Assembly: GCF_028688795.1 (NCBI RefSeq)
Contig: NZ_JAQTXM010000020.1
Coordinates: 1 to 64,000, forward strand
DNA length: 64,000 nucleotides
Direction: 5' to 3'
Source: Rhodoferax sp.
GTDB taxonomy: Bacteria; Pseudomonadota; Gammaproteobacteria; Burkholderiales; Burkholderiaceae_C
Shown: piece after piece, positions 56,434-64,000 of the stretch
How positions within the stretch are numbered: the first letter of the stretch is position 1
How the letters are laid out: every line of letters begins with the position of its first letter
The notes under the pieces: generated by a model
Databases searched by the model: none
Seen by the model: the letters and a program-made list of their open reading frames with translations, nothing else
What the model was told of the DNA's origin: nothing
Translations under genes and position numbers: made by a program

Positions 56434-57224
56434 GACAGCATGGGCTTGAACACCCGCACCCATTTGCTGGCCGGCAGGCCCCAGTTGAATTCGATCAGGT
56501 CGGCACGCGCCATCAACAGCTCACGCTTGGGGCGACTCGATGTGTGCTGGGCCAGCACCACGGTGTTGCCTTCACGCGTGGGCTTGAAGGCCCAGATGGC
56601 CTCTTTGCCAAAGGCAGCCGACATTTTCTCGACACTTCGGGCAAAGCTGGAAGCGCGGCCAAACAGGTTCACCGTCATGCAGCCCTCAGGCGTCAGCAAG
56701 CGGCGGCAGTTGTTGTAGAAAGGCAGGCTGTCAAGCACCGGGGCGGCGGCTTCATGGTCGTACAAATCCACCTGTAGCGCGTCCACTGTGCCCCACCATT
56801 TTGGGTTCTGTATTTCTTGTGCCGCATCGTTCACCACCACCTGCATGCTGGGGTTTTCAGCAGGCAGCTTGAACCAGTTGCGACACGCCGCCAGCACCTG
56901 CGGATTGAGCTCAATGGCGGTGGTTTTCATGCGCAGTTCTTTGGCGCAGAACTTGGTCAACGACCCGGCACCCAGGCCGAGTTGCAGGGCTTGGCGCTCT
57001 TTGACGGACTCAGGCGGCACAAACAGCAGCCAAGCCATCATGCGCTGAATGTATTCGTGCACCAGCGCATTAGGCTCGTCCGTGTACATGGAGCCCTGAA
57101 TCCACTCGGTGCCCAGGTGCAGGTGGCGCACCGGGCCGTCATCAGAGAAATTAACTTGCGGAAGAGCGTGGGTATGTTTTTTCAAGATGCCCGAATTATC
57201 CCCGCTGGGATTGGCTGCGGACAT
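56430..57224 (-). CDS. Spermidine synthase-like protein (SpeE fold methyltransferase family)
   Basis: The 264-residue Rossmann protein has the polyamine-synthase pattern LQLGLGAGSLTKFCAKEL (SAM-type glycine loop), TTAIELNPQVLAACRNWF and VDALQVDLYDHE, resembling the E. coli SpeE-like proteins without the conserved acidic putrescine-binding set being obvious. Relatives are annotated as spermidine synthase, but aminopropyl transfer is unproven. It overlaps the CoA-binding gene by 29 bases upstream and the GspE/PulE gene downstream, so it belongs to a packed operon. Confidence 0.82.
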
Positions 57225-57642
57225 GGTCCACCATCAGGCAGCGGTCTTGCACCACCTGCAGGCCTGCGGCGCGTGCTTTGGCCACGGCGGCATCATGGCG
57301 CACACCCAGCTGCAGCCAGATCGCGGGCAGCTTCAGCGCAATGGCTTCGTCCACGATGGGGGGAACATCGTCACTGTTGCGAAACACGTCGACCAGGTCA
57401 ATTTTTTCTGCGGATACGGCATCCGTCAGGGTGGCATAGACCACCTCGCCCAGAATGCGCGTCCCACTATTTGCGGCCACCGGGTTCACGGGCACCACGC
57501 GCCAGCCCTGTGACTGCATGTACTGGCTGACGTGGTAACTGTCGCGGTGCGCCTTGGGTGACAAGCCCACCACGGCCACGGTGCGGCAGTTGGCCAGGAT
57601 GTGAGTGATTGCTTGGGCGTTGGTCGTGTTGTCAGAGGTCAT
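57196..57642 (-). CDS. CoA-binding protein (CoA_binding_2 family, YccU-like)
   Basis: The 148-residue Rossmann-fold protein shows VAVVGLSPKAHRDSYHVSQYMQSQGWRVVPVNP, EVVYATLTDAV and IDLVDVFRNSDDVPPIVDEAI, then IWLQLGVRHDAAVAKARAAGLQVVQDRCLMVDH, all typical of the small CoA-binding proteins. The physiological role is unknown. Its ATG overlaps the TatD stop by four bases (ATGA) and its end overlaps the next gene by 29 bases. Confidence 0.92.
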   Translation of the reverse strand: MTSDNTTNAQAITHILANCRTVAVVGLSPKAHRDSYHVSQYMQSQGWRVVPVNPVAANSGTRILGEVVYATLTDAVSAEKIDLVDVFRNSDDVPPIVDEAIALKLPAIWLQLGVRHDAAVAKARAAGLQVVQDRCLMVDHVRSQSQRG

Positions 57643-58556
57643 GAGTTTTGTCCTGAGATAGGTGAGTTATTGAACAAAGTGGGCAGCAAAGCGCTTATTT
57701 TGGGCAGTGCCGCCAGCGCATTGCGCGTGGTGGCTTGCGCCAGTTCTTCCAGGCTGATGCCGCGCAACGCCGCCAACTCTGCGGCAATGCGTGGCAACTC
57801 GGCGGGGGAATTGACGCCCTGCGCCTCACCCGCCGTGCGCTGCTCGGTGGTTTTGTAAAGCCAGTGTGGCGGCATGTCGGGCGCGTCGGTTTCCAGCACG
57901 ATGGCCGCCAGCGGCAAAGCGGCCGCCAAACGCCGCAGCTGCAACGCCCGCTCATAGGTCAAGGCTCCGCCAAAACCGAGCTTCAGACCCAAATCGATGA
58001 AGGCTTGTGCTTGCTGCGTGCTGCCATTGAAGGCATGGGCAATGCCGTGCCAGGATTGCGGGAAAGCTATGTCAGTTGCACCTGCGACTTTGGCCTTGCG
58101 CCCCACGGCCCGCAGCCCCTTGAGCACCTGATCCGCAGAGCGGCGCGAGTGCAACACCACCGGCAAGCCGTGCTTGCGAGCCAACCTGAGTTGCGCCAGA
58201 TAAAAATATTCCTGATGCTCTCGCAAGGGGCTCACACACAACTCGGGCACGAAATAATCCAGCCCGATTTCGCCCACGGCCACCAGGCACGGATCGTCTT
58301 TGTACTGCGTGAGCGCAGCGTCCAGTCGGTCCAGGTCGTCGTCTTGAGCGCGGCTGACGTACAGGGGGTGAATCCCCAGGCAATAGCTGTCACCACCTGC
58401 ATGGGCCACGGCACGAACCGCCTCAAAGTTGGCCACCTCAACCGCTGGCACCACGCAATGCACTACATTATTTATAGCTGCTTGCGAACGTTCCATAGGG
58501 GCTAGAGCACAAAACTCTTGTGCATCGAGGTGGCAGTGGGTGTCGATGAACATCAT
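57639..58556 (-). CDS. TatD-family metal-dependent hydrolase with repeat-derived segment
   Basis: The 305-residue TIM-barrel hydrolase of the TatD/YcfH family (3'-5' DNA exonuclease type) has the metal ligands FIDTHCHLD at the N-terminus, GEIGLDYF, LHSRRS, HAFNGS and ETDAPDMPP. The N-terminal part just after HCHLD (AQEFCALAPMERSQAAINNVV) is encoded by a dispersed repeat at 58467-58520, which replaces sequence without a length change. ATG 58553 is an alternative start. It begins the TatD - CoA-binding - SpeE-like - GspE gene row. Confidence 0.93.
   Translation of the reverse strand: MMFIDTHCHLDAQEFCALAPMERSQAAINNVVHCVVPAVEVANFEAVRAVAHAGGDSYCLGIHPLYVSRAQDDDLDRLDAALTQYKDDPCLVAVGEIGLDYFVPELCVSPLREHQEYFYLAQLRLARKHGLPVVLHSRRSADQVLKGLRAVGRKAKVAGATDIAFPQSWHGIAHAFNGSTQQAQAFIDLGLKLGFGGALTYERALQLRRLAAALPLAAIVLETDAPDMPPHWLYKTTEQRTAGEAQGVNSPAELPRIAAELAALRGISLEELAQATTRNALAALPKISALLPTLFNNSPISGQNS
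58467..58520 (+). repeat. Dispersed repeat inside the TatD gene
   Basis: ATTATTTATAGCTGCTTGCG, AACGTTCCATAG, GGGCTAGAGCACAAAACTC. The copy has both hallmark blocks and lies on the strand opposite to the gene. It falls in codons 13-30 and keeps the frame. Confidence 0.75.
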
Positions 58557-58583
58557 CGCCCAATTCTCCCGATCAAAGGCGCG

Positions 58584-58973
58584 TCAGGCGGCCTTGCTGG
58601 CCACCAAATACTGTGTCAGGTGCGCATCTTCTTCAGGCACGTGGTGCAAGGCCCAGTCTTGCATCAGGGCGGCAATGGCGGGCTTGTTCATGTGGCCTTT
58701 GCCAACATCCATACTGCGACTGATCAGGCGATCCAGCAACCGCTGGTGCTGCGCCTTGTGCGCATCCATGTCCGGAAAACCAATGCGCTGCATCAACGCT
58801 TCCTCAAGCTCAAAGTGCGCCTTGGCCTGTTTGCACAGGGCCACGATGACGGGCCGCAATACCGTCAGGTCATCAGACGCCAGAAACGCATTGGTCAGCT
58901 CAAACAGCTTTTTTTGCGTCGCATCAATCGCCTCGTCACCCGTCTTGTAGCTGTCAAACCATTCAACACCCAT
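58584..58973 (-). CDS. Bacteriohemerythrin-like protein lacking one ligand histidine
   Basis: The 129-residue four-helix protein has the hemerythrin pattern. The ligands AHFELEEALM (His54, Glu58), DAHKAQHQRLL (His73 and His77 positions) and LHHVPEEDAHL (late His and Asp) are present. The first ligand, normally in IDxQHxxL, reads IDATQKKLF, so a histidine is replaced by glutamine. Oxygen binding at the di-iron site may therefore be altered. GGGAG lies eight bases before the ATG. It is on the same strand as TatD, 27 bases upstream of it, and stands next to lolD on the other side. Confidence 0.85.
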   Translation of the reverse strand: MGVEWFDSYKTGDEAIDATQKKLFELTNAFLASDDLTVLRPVIVALCKQAKAHFELEEALMQRIGFPDMDAHKAQHQRLLDRLISRSMDVGKGHMNKPAIAALMQDWALHHVPEEDAHLTQYLVASKAA

Positions 58974-59051
58974 GATTTACTCCCTGAACTCACTGTACGT
59001 GTGTGAAATCAAAACAACGGATCAGCACGCACGCCAACTGACCGACAAAAA

Positions 59052-59777
59052 TTATGCCTCCACGGCCAGCTTTCCCTGGACCAACGTGAACTGGCGAGCG
59101 CAACGCGCGGCCAGTGCCGCATCGTGCGTGACCACCACAAACGCCGTGCCCTGGGTGCGGGCCAGTTCCAGCATCAGGTCAAAAACGCCCTGAGCCGTGT
59201 TGCGGTCCAGGTTGCCGGTGGGCTCATCAGCCAGCACGCAAGCGGGCTGAGTCACCAGCGCACGGGCAATCGCCACACGCTGGCGTTCACCGCCCGAGAG
59301 CTCGGCCGGGCGATGGTGCAAGCGGCCCTCCAAACCCACGCTTACTAACATTTTGGTAGCTATCTGCGCAGCATCAGCATGGTCCATACGCCGAATCCAT
59401 AAGGGCATGGCCACATTGTCCAGCGCACTGAATTCGGGCAACAAGTGATGAAACTGGTAGACAAAACCCAGGTACTGGTTGCGCAAGCGCCCTTGTGCAG
59501 CGGCGCTTTGGTGCGCCAAGTCTTGCCCGAGCAGCATCACTGAGCCGCTGGTGGGCGCGTCCAGGCCGCCCAGCAAATGCAACAAGGTGCTCTTGCCCGA
59601 GCCCGACGCGCCGACGATGGCCAGCGTGTCGCCAACGTGCACGTCCATGTCCACGCCTTGCAGCACGGTCACGTCAAGGCGACCTTCGGTAAAACGCTTG
59701 GTCAGGCCACGGGCGCTCAGCACCAATTTGCCTGGCGGCCTTGTTTGCATCGCAACAGATTCGGGGGTGTTATTCAT
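59052..59777 (-). CDS. lolD: Lipoprotein-releasing ABC transporter ATP-binding protein LolD
   Basis: The 241-residue ABC ATPase energises transfer of lipoproteins from the inner membrane to LolA. It has Walker [10 protein letters not shown]-loop region [17 protein letters not shown] (the LolD signature), the [15 protein letters not shown] motif and Walker [12 protein letters not shown]. The start at 59777 overlaps the lolC stop by eight bases (ATGAATAA). The frame is open upstream, but that part is antisense-like noise within lolC. The first 15 residues are variable in the family. Confidence 0.96.
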   Translation of the reverse strand: MNNTPESVAMQTRPPGKLVLSARGLTKRFTEGRLDVTVLQGVDMDVHVGDTLAIVGASGSGKSTLLHLLGGLDAPTSGSVMLLGQDLAHQSAAAQGRLRNQYLGFVYQFHHLLPEFSALDNVAMPLWIRRMDHADAAQIATKMLVSVGLEGRLHHRPAELSGGERQRVAIARALVTQPACVLADEPTGNLDRNTAQGVFDLMLELARTQGTAFVVVTHDAALAARCARQFTLVQGKLAVEA

Positions 59778-61026
59778 AGCGCAGCGCCTCCGCCGGATTG
59801 ACCTGGCTAGCACGCCAGCTGGGGTAGAGCGTGGCCAAAAACGCCAGCACCAAAGAAATAACGGCAATTGGCAAGATGTCAGCCTGCTGCGGGTCACTCG
59901 GCATGCTGCTGATCAGGTAGACATCACGCGGCAAGAAGGTGGCGCCCAGCAGTTTTTCAAGCGCGGGCACCAACACGTCAATGTTAAACGCCACACCCAG
60001 CCCCAGCGCCAAGCCCGCCAGCGTGCCAATCACGCCCACCATGGCGCCCTGCACGACAAAAATACCCATGATACTGCCCGGACTGGCGCCGAGCGTCCGC
60101 AGGATGGCGATGTCGGCGCGTTTGTCGGTCACGGTCATCACCAGCGTGCTCACCAGGTTGAATGCCGCCACCGCCACGATCAGCGTGAGGATGATGAACA
60201 TCATGCGTTTTTCAAGCTGCACGGCGGCAAACCAGGTGCGGTTTTGGCGCGTCCAGTCGCGAATCAACAAGTCGCCAGTGAGCGTGCCGGCCATTTCAGC
60301 CGCTACCGCGCGCGCCTGGTGCAAATCGCGCAGCTTGACGCGCACGCCGCTGGGGCCTTCGAGCCGGAAAATGCGCGCGGCGTCTTCAATGTGCATCAGC
60401 ACCAGGCCCGAGTCGTATTCATAGTGGCCGGAATCAAAGGTGCCGACCACCGTCATTTGTTTCAGGCGCGGCACAACTCCGGCCGGGGTGACCTGCCCGC
60501 TGGGCGCCACCAGCGTGACCTTGTCACCGGTGACCACGCCCAGGCTTCGCGCCAGTTCGCCGCCCAGCACAACGCCAAACTCGCCGGGTATCAGCCGATT
60601 CAAGCCGGTGTTTTTCAGCTCCAGCGCCAGGTCGGTGACCTCGCCTTCATGGGCCGGGTCAATGCCCCTTACAAGAGTTCCCTTCATATCTTCACCCCTT
60701 GCCAGCAAAGCCTGGGTCGCTATGAAAGGTGCAGCACCAATGACTGCCGGGTTCGCCTTGACCTGAGCCAGTGTGCGCGCCACATCGGGCAGCGCCGCGC
60801 CATTGGGGGCAAAAATCTCGATGTGCGACACCACGCCCAGCATGCGGTCGCGCACCTCTTTTTGAAAGCCGTTCATGACGCTCAGCACAATGATGAGCGC
60901 CGCCACGCCCAGCGCAATGCCGAGCATCGATACGCCAGAGATGAACGAGATAAACCCGTTGCGCCGGGTGGCACGGCCAGCGCGCGTGTAGCGCCAGCCA
61001 AGGGTGAGTTCGTAGGGAATTTGCAT
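59770..61026 (-). CDS. lolC: Lipoprotein-releasing ABC transporter permease LolC/E
   Basis: The 418-residue permease has an N-terminal transmembrane helix at about 22-50 ([26 protein letters not shown]), a large periplasmic domain and three C-terminal helices. It starts [27 protein letters not shown], the LolC/E signature. Only one LolC/E-type gene is adjacent to lolD, so a homodimeric (LolF-like) or separately encoded second subunit is likely. The lolD gene overlaps its end by eight bases. Confidence 0.94.
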   Translation of the reverse strand: MQIPYELTLGWRYTRAGRATRRNGFISFISGVSMLGIALGVAALIIVLSVMNGFQKEVRDRMLGVVSHIEIFAPNGAALPDVARTLAQVKANPAVIGAAPFIATQALLARGEDMKGTLVRGIDPAHEGEVTDLALELKNTGLNRLIPGEFGVVLGGELARSLGVVTGDKVTLVAPSGQVTPAGVVPRLKQMTVVGTFDSGHYEYDSGLVLMHIEDAARIFRLEGPSGVRVKLRDLHQARAVAAEMAGTLTGDLLIRDWTRQNRTWFAAVQLEKRMMFIILTLIVAVAAFNLVSTLVMTVTDKRADIAILRTLGASPGSIMGIFVVQGAMVGVIGTLAGLALGLGVAFNIDVLVPALEKLLGATFLPRDVYLISSMPSDPQQADILPIAVISLVLAFLATLYPSWRASQVNPAEALRYE

Positions 61027-61029
61027 AGG

Positions 61030-61293
61030 TCAGGCGCTGTGACCTGGCGCAGGCGACGTCCACGCATCACCCGGCAGTGCCGACCTGCTGCCAACTTTTC
61101 CCCAGGCTGCATTGGCGGCATCAGGCATGGACAGCGCTGCACGTTTGTCAAAAAACTGGGCAGTCTCCATAGCGCTAATTTTTTCAGCAATGGCCACCAC
61201 AAAAAACTGGTTCATGGTGGTGTCATCCGCTGCGGCAATCCGCTTGGCGGCTTGTTTCAGGGATTCGGGCAAGCGCAGGGCGTAATTACTCAT
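61030..61293 (-). CDS. Putative antitoxin, ribbon-helix-helix type
   Basis: The 87-residue protein begins NYALRLPESLKQAAKRIAAADDTTMNQFFVVAIAEKI, the pattern of a ribbon-helix-helix DNA-binding antitoxin: a short beta strand, then two helices. The remaining 40 residues are probably the toxin-binding tail. It overlaps the PIN toxin gene by four bases (ATGA) and is the second gene of the pair, the less usual order. The family is inferred from pattern and context. Confidence 0.75.
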   Translation of the reverse strand: MSNYALRLPESLKQAAKRIAAADDTTMNQFFVVAIAEKISAMETAQFFDKRAALSMPDAANAAWGKVGSRSALPGDAWTSPAPGHSA

Positions 61294-61739
61294 GGCTCAA
61301 TCCTCTTGGTTAAGTGAAATTGTTGAAAGGTCTGTTCGGGGTTCAGCACCAAAATGCCAAAACGTTGAGCAGGTTTGAAATCCCGCAGGTTGTAAGTCAC
61401 GATGGCGTTGGCTTGGGCGTTGACCGCCGCCTCCAGCACCATTTCATCTGCTGGGTCGCGCAACTGGGGTCGCCACTGGTAGTGCGTCGTGACCGGCACC
61501 ATCAAGCCCGCCAATTCATTCAAAATCGCATCAATGTCGGTGGGCTCCAAGCCAGACGCAAGCAATTGCTCAGGTCGTTTGAGCACATCCTCAAACTCCA
61601 AAAACAACGCCGGGCTGCAACACATGGCCACCGCAGAACGGCGCACCAACTGCATCAGCGCAAAGGATGGCCCCGCCACATTGCGCGTCGCTGCCACCAA
61701 AATATTGGTGTCAATGGTCAGGCGAGGTACTGTTTTCAT
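61290..61739 (-). CDS. PIN-domain toxin
   Basis: The 149-residue PIN-fold ribonuclease has LTIDTNILVAA with the first catalytic aspartate, FLEFEDVL with a second acid, and DPADEMVLEAAVNAQANAIVTYNLRDF with later acids, the standard set for PIN-family toxins. The start at 61739 is the first ATG fitting the family; the open frame to 61916 is antisense to the next gene. Its antitoxin gene follows with a four-base overlap. It probably cleaves RNA when free. Confidence 0.87.
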   Translation of the reverse strand: MKTVPRLTIDTNILVAATRNVAGPSFALMQLVRRSAVAMCCSPALFLEFEDVLKRPEQLLASGLEPTDIDAILNELAGLMVPVTTHYQWRPQLRDPADEMVLEAAVNAQANAIVTYNLRDFKPAQRFGILVLNPEQTFQQFHLTKRIEP

Positions 61740-61823
61740 ATTGCCGGAGATATTAACATGCCTCTCGACACAGCTACCTGCGTCGATTTGGTGTAATCGG
61801 CCTCCACTCTGTCCGGACCTACC

Positions 61824-63170
61824 GTGCCTCGCAACCTGCTCTACCTCATTGTTTTCATCGAAGGCTTTTGCTCCTTGGGCGCAGAGGTGATTGCCCTGCG
61901 CCGACTGGTGCCGCACGTGGGCAGCGCCATTGTGGTGACGGCACCAACCATCGGTTTGTTTCTGCTGGCCCTCGCGCTTGGCTATGGATCGGGCGCACGG
62001 GTGACCGAGCGGTTCACAGCCGTGGTGGCGCGCAACTTCTTGATCTCAGCCCTGCTGGCCGGCCTGGGGCTGGCGCGCGTCACAGTGGATGGGCTGTTCA
62101 CCCATGTTCAACCTACCTGGCTGGCCTATGTGGTGTTTATCGGTGGCGTGTTATGCCCCTTGGCCTGGCTGCTGGGGCAAACCGTGCCGGTACTGACCAA
62201 CCTGATGAAGCACTTGCGCACCGGTGAGGCCAGTGGCTACGCCTTGTACTGGTCCACACTGGGCTCGTTTTTGGGCTCGGTCAGCTTGTCCTTGGTGGTG
62301 ATGCAGTGGCTGGGCGTCTCGGCGGCCGTGCTGACGTGCGCCGTGCTGCTGGCCCTGGGCAGCCTCTTGCTGGCAAAGCAAAACTGGCAGGCTTGGGGCA
62401 AAGCGGTGGCGGTAGGCCTGGCAGCAACTGTCATTAACCTTCAACCTAGTGCCGGGGTGCTTGACACGGCCTATGCCGACTACGCCGTCAAGCCCCTGAC
62501 GCGCCCAGATCTCGTCAACCCACGTGCTTTCCTTATCAACAATTCATTGGCCTCGCTGATGGACGACAGCCAGCCGCCGCAATATGCCCGCTACGTGCAA
62601 CACCTTCGCCACATCATTCTGGATGAGCTTGGGCTTTACGGGCGCGACATCCTGGTGCTGGGCGCGGGTGGTTTCACTCTGTCACACCAGGAACCCACCA
62701 ACCGCTACACCTACGTGGACATTGACCCAAAAATTCGTGGCATTGCTGAGCTGAGCTTCTTGAAAGAACCGATCCGCGGCACCTTCATCGTCGACGATGC
62801 CCGCCGTTTCGTACGCAGCACAGACAGTCGTTTTGATGCAGTAGTGGTCGATGTGTTCAGCAGCCACACCTCCATTCCGGGCCATCTGGTCACGCGCGAG
62901 TTCTGGCAGGACACCCGCCGCACGCTGGCGCCCAAGGGTGTGTTGCTGGTCAACCTGATTCTGGACGGGCGGCTTGAAACGCCCTACGCCCGCAACCTGC
63001 TGGCCACCATTGAAAGTGTCTATGGCCGCTGCGCGGTGGAGGTACTGCACAAGGCCAAACCCTTGAGCAACGTGATCGTCAGTTGTTATGACAGCAGCCG
63101 CGCCGGCCAAAGTGCGCCGTATACCGACGAGCGCAATGGGGCGGATATGGACATGGCCCGCTCACACTGA
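61824..63170 (+). CDS. Membrane-anchored spermidine synthase-like protein
   Basis: The 448-residue protein has about seven transmembrane helices in residues 5-205 and then a C-terminal SpeE-like domain (from about 240). That domain contains DILVLGAGGFTLSHQEPTNRYTYVDIDP and VVVDVFSSHTSIPGHLVTREFW. It belongs to the family often annotated as 'fused MFS/spermidine synthase', whose function is uncertain. The GTG start has GTCCGGA upstream. It is divergent from the PIN toxin, 84 bases apart, and is the second spermidine-synthase-fold gene in the window (the other at 56.4 kb). Confidence 0.85.
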   Translation: MPRNLLYLIVFIEGFCSLGAEVIALRRLVPHVGSAIVVTAPTIGLFLLALALGYGSGARVTERFTAVVARNFLISALLAGLGLARVTVDGLFTHVQPTWLAYVVFIGGVLCPLAWLLGQTVPVLTNLMKHLRTGEASGYALYWSTLGSFLGSVSLSLVVMQWLGVSAAVLTCAVLLALGSLLLAKQNWQAWGKAVAVGLAATVINLQPSAGVLDTAYADYAVKPLTRPDLVNPRAFLINNSLASLMDDSQPPQYARYVQHLRHIILDELGLYGRDILVLGAGGFTLSHQEPTNRYTYVDIDPKIRGIAELSFLKEPIRGTFIVDDARRFVRSTDSRFDAVVVDVFSSHTSIPGHLVTREFWQDTRRTLAPKGVLLVNLILDGRLETPYARNLLATIESVYGRCAVEVLHKAKPLSNVIVSCYDSSRAGQSAPYTDERNGADMDMARSH

Positions 63171-63221
63171 CCGTGCGGCCTCCCGGATAATGACCATCGA
63201 TTCACCTGGGAGGACATTGCC

Positions 63222-63293
63222 ATGGGACTACCTGCACACAAAGCCATCTTTACCTCTGACAGCTACTTTTACCCTGACGTGGTGGAGCCCTGA
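63222..63293 (+). CDS. Small ORF (23 aa) with strong ribosome-binding site
   Basis: An ORF of 23 codons plus TGA encodes MGLPAHKAIFTSDSYFYPDV followed by VEP. A strong Shine-Dalgarno GGGAGGA lies 8 bases before its ATG. The downstream gene starts 5 bases after its stop codon and its own possible SD (GGTGGAG) lies inside the end of this ORF, so the ORF may act as a coupling leader. No family is recognised. It could also be the remains of a longer, frameshifted gene. Confidence 0.45.
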   Translation: MGLPAHKAIFTSDSYFYPDVVEP

Positions 63294-63298
63294 ACCCG

Positions 63299-64000
63299 AT
63301 GCACCTGCTGATTCCCTATGCCGCCAGCCACACTGAAGCTTGCCAAGCCGAACTAGCCACCCTGAAGCTGCCCCATCTGCAAAAGCTCCTGACGCATTTG
63401 ACGGCACTGCCACTGGATGCGGCTGACGAACTCAGCCTGTCGCCGCCGCACGAGCGTGCGCTGGCGAAATGGCTGGGACTGCCAGGAGTTGATGGGCAAA
63501 TCCCTTGGGCAGCTTGGCAGGTGCAACAACAGCCGGACCTGGCCTTCCTGGGGGGCGCGTGGGCTTTTGTGACCTTGTGCCACTGGCAAGCCAACATGAA
63601 AGAGGTGACGATGCACCAGATGCCGATGCACGAGCTCTCAAGCGCCGAATCCGACACCTTGCTGAGCGCCATGCAGCCCTTTTTTGCCGAAGATGGCATC
63701 ACGCTTTACCCCTATAAGCCAGGTTGCTGGCTGGCCCGTAGCGAGGTCTTTGCAGCCTTGCCCACCGCGTCACCTGACCGCGTGCAGGGCCGCGACCTGG
63801 CCCCGTGGATGCCCAGACTGGGGCAGGCTGGTCATCTGATCCGGCTGGTGAGCGAAATGCAAATGCTGCTCTACACCCACCCGGTCAACGATGCGCGTGA
63901 GGCCCGTGGTGTGTTGCCAGTCAACGCGTTTTGGCTTCATGGCAGCGGGGCATGGGTGGCCAATCAGGACTCGCAAGACGACGGCGAACTTGTCGGGCGC
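63299..64000 (+). CDS. Conserved 'phosphoglycerate mutase-like/RpfE-type regulatory' protein, 3' end outside window
   Basis: 234 codons are open to the last base, with an N-terminus MHLLIPYAASHTEACQAELA and repeated motifs such as PYAAS, HWQANMKEV and DPHPVND-like YTHPVNDAREARGVLPVNAFWLHGSG. This is a protein type common in Burkholderiales, annotated variably as phosphoglycerate mutase or RpfE-type regulator on weak grounds; no phosphoglycerate mutase catalytic histidine motif is seen. The true function is unknown. A 23-codon ORF lies directly before it. Confidence 0.7.
   Translation, partial: MHLLIPYAASHTEACQAELATLKLPHLQKLLTHLTALPLDAADELSLSPPHERALAKWLGLPGVDGQIPWAAWQVQQQPDLAFLGGAWAFVTLCHWQANMKEVTMHQMPMHELSSAESDTLLSAMQPFFAEDGITLYPYKPGCWLARSEVFAALPTASPDRVQGRDLAPWMPRLGQAGHLIRLVSEMQMLLYTHPVNDAREARGVLPVNAFWLHGSGAWVANQDSQDDGELVGR

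Noticed and set aside
59340..59400. TTTTGGTAGCTATCTGCGCAG in lolD resembling the left block of the dispersed repeat
   Set aside because: The right core is absent and the LolD protein has the normal length and sequence at this place, so chance similarity is more likely.
60670..60730. Repeat-like stretch in lolC (reverse strand, TTTCATAGCGACCCAGGC...)
   Set aside because: The encoded [15 protein letters not shown] segment fits the normal LolC family sequence, so it is not an insertion.
59479..61317. 612-codon plus-strand ORF
   Set aside because: It lies antisense to lolD and lolC, which have clear motifs; the composition (many H, R, Q) is typical of a shadow frame in GC-rich DNA.

Overview
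The window looks like chromosome from a betaproteobacterium of the order Burkholderiales, most likely family Comamonadaceae (Rhodoferax/Polaromonas-like). This rests on gene content and order, on the protein families (Bug/TctC binding protein, TRAP transporters, YajQ, the truncated 'phosphoglycerate mutase-like' gene at the right edge) and on a short dispersed repeat that I associate with this family. It is dense, mostly housekeeping sequence with no phage, IS element, CRISPR array or rRNA operon. The genus is an inference from family resemblance, not a search result.

Layout. 1-5 kb: a cut-off phosphomannomutase, an O6-alkylguanine methyltransferase with an overlapping DMT exporter, and a large Tat-exported dimethylformamidase-like protein. 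5.2-12.5 kb, minus strand: a long cluster folC - SPOR/dedD-like - cvpA - purF - metZ - gltX followed by tRNA-Ala(GGC), tRNA-Glu(UUC) and tRNA-Asp(GUC), closed by a clear terminator. 12.6-17.5 kb: a Spx/ArsC-like protein, ppnP, argG, an NDUFA9-like oxidoreductase, murB and yajQ. 17.5-24.2 kb, plus strand: a degenerate HD-GYP-like protein, then ribD - ribE - ribB(X) - ribH - nusB - aminotransferase - ybgC, leading into tolQ-tolR-tolA (24.3-26.4 kb; no tolB or pal follows). 26.5-30.0 kb: dnaE.

30.1-35.6 kb is the most interesting accessory block: a LuxR-type response regulator facing an operon of TonB-dependent receptor, periplasmic ABC-type binding protein and hybrid histidine kinase, plausibly a whole sensory pathway from outer membrane to transcription. 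35.7-40.3 kb is a sugar-acid uptake locus (gluconokinase plus a TRAP transporter) with a divergent LacI-type regulator and two identical perfect palindromic operators. 40.3-49.8 kb: flavodoxin, pirin, a LysR regulator, a renalase-like oxidoreductase, gluQ, a five-PAS GGDEF/EAL protein, trmB and a pseudouridine synthase. 49.8-54.6 kb: a tripartite tricarboxylate transporter set interleaved with an SDR and a DMT transporter. 54.6-59.0 kb: tightly overlapping genes for TatD, a CoA-binding protein, a spermidine-synthase-like protein and a GspE/PulE ATPase, plus a bacteriohemerythrin lacking one ligand histidine. 59.0-64.0 kb: lolD-lolC, a PIN/ribbon-helix-helix toxin-antitoxin pair, a membrane spermidine-synthase-fold protein, a 23-codon small ORF and a truncated gene.

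A recurrent signal across the window is a repeat of about 50-60 bp whose core reads roughly GGGCTAGAGGCCAAAAT. I find about ten good and three degenerate copies, on both strands. Several lie inside conserved genes (folC, gluQ, trmB, the SDR gene, tatD, ribD) and keep the frame. Others sit just upstream of start codons (ogt, argG), where the core looks like a Shine-Dalgarno sequence, or provide a start codon (the DMT gene at 52.6 kb).
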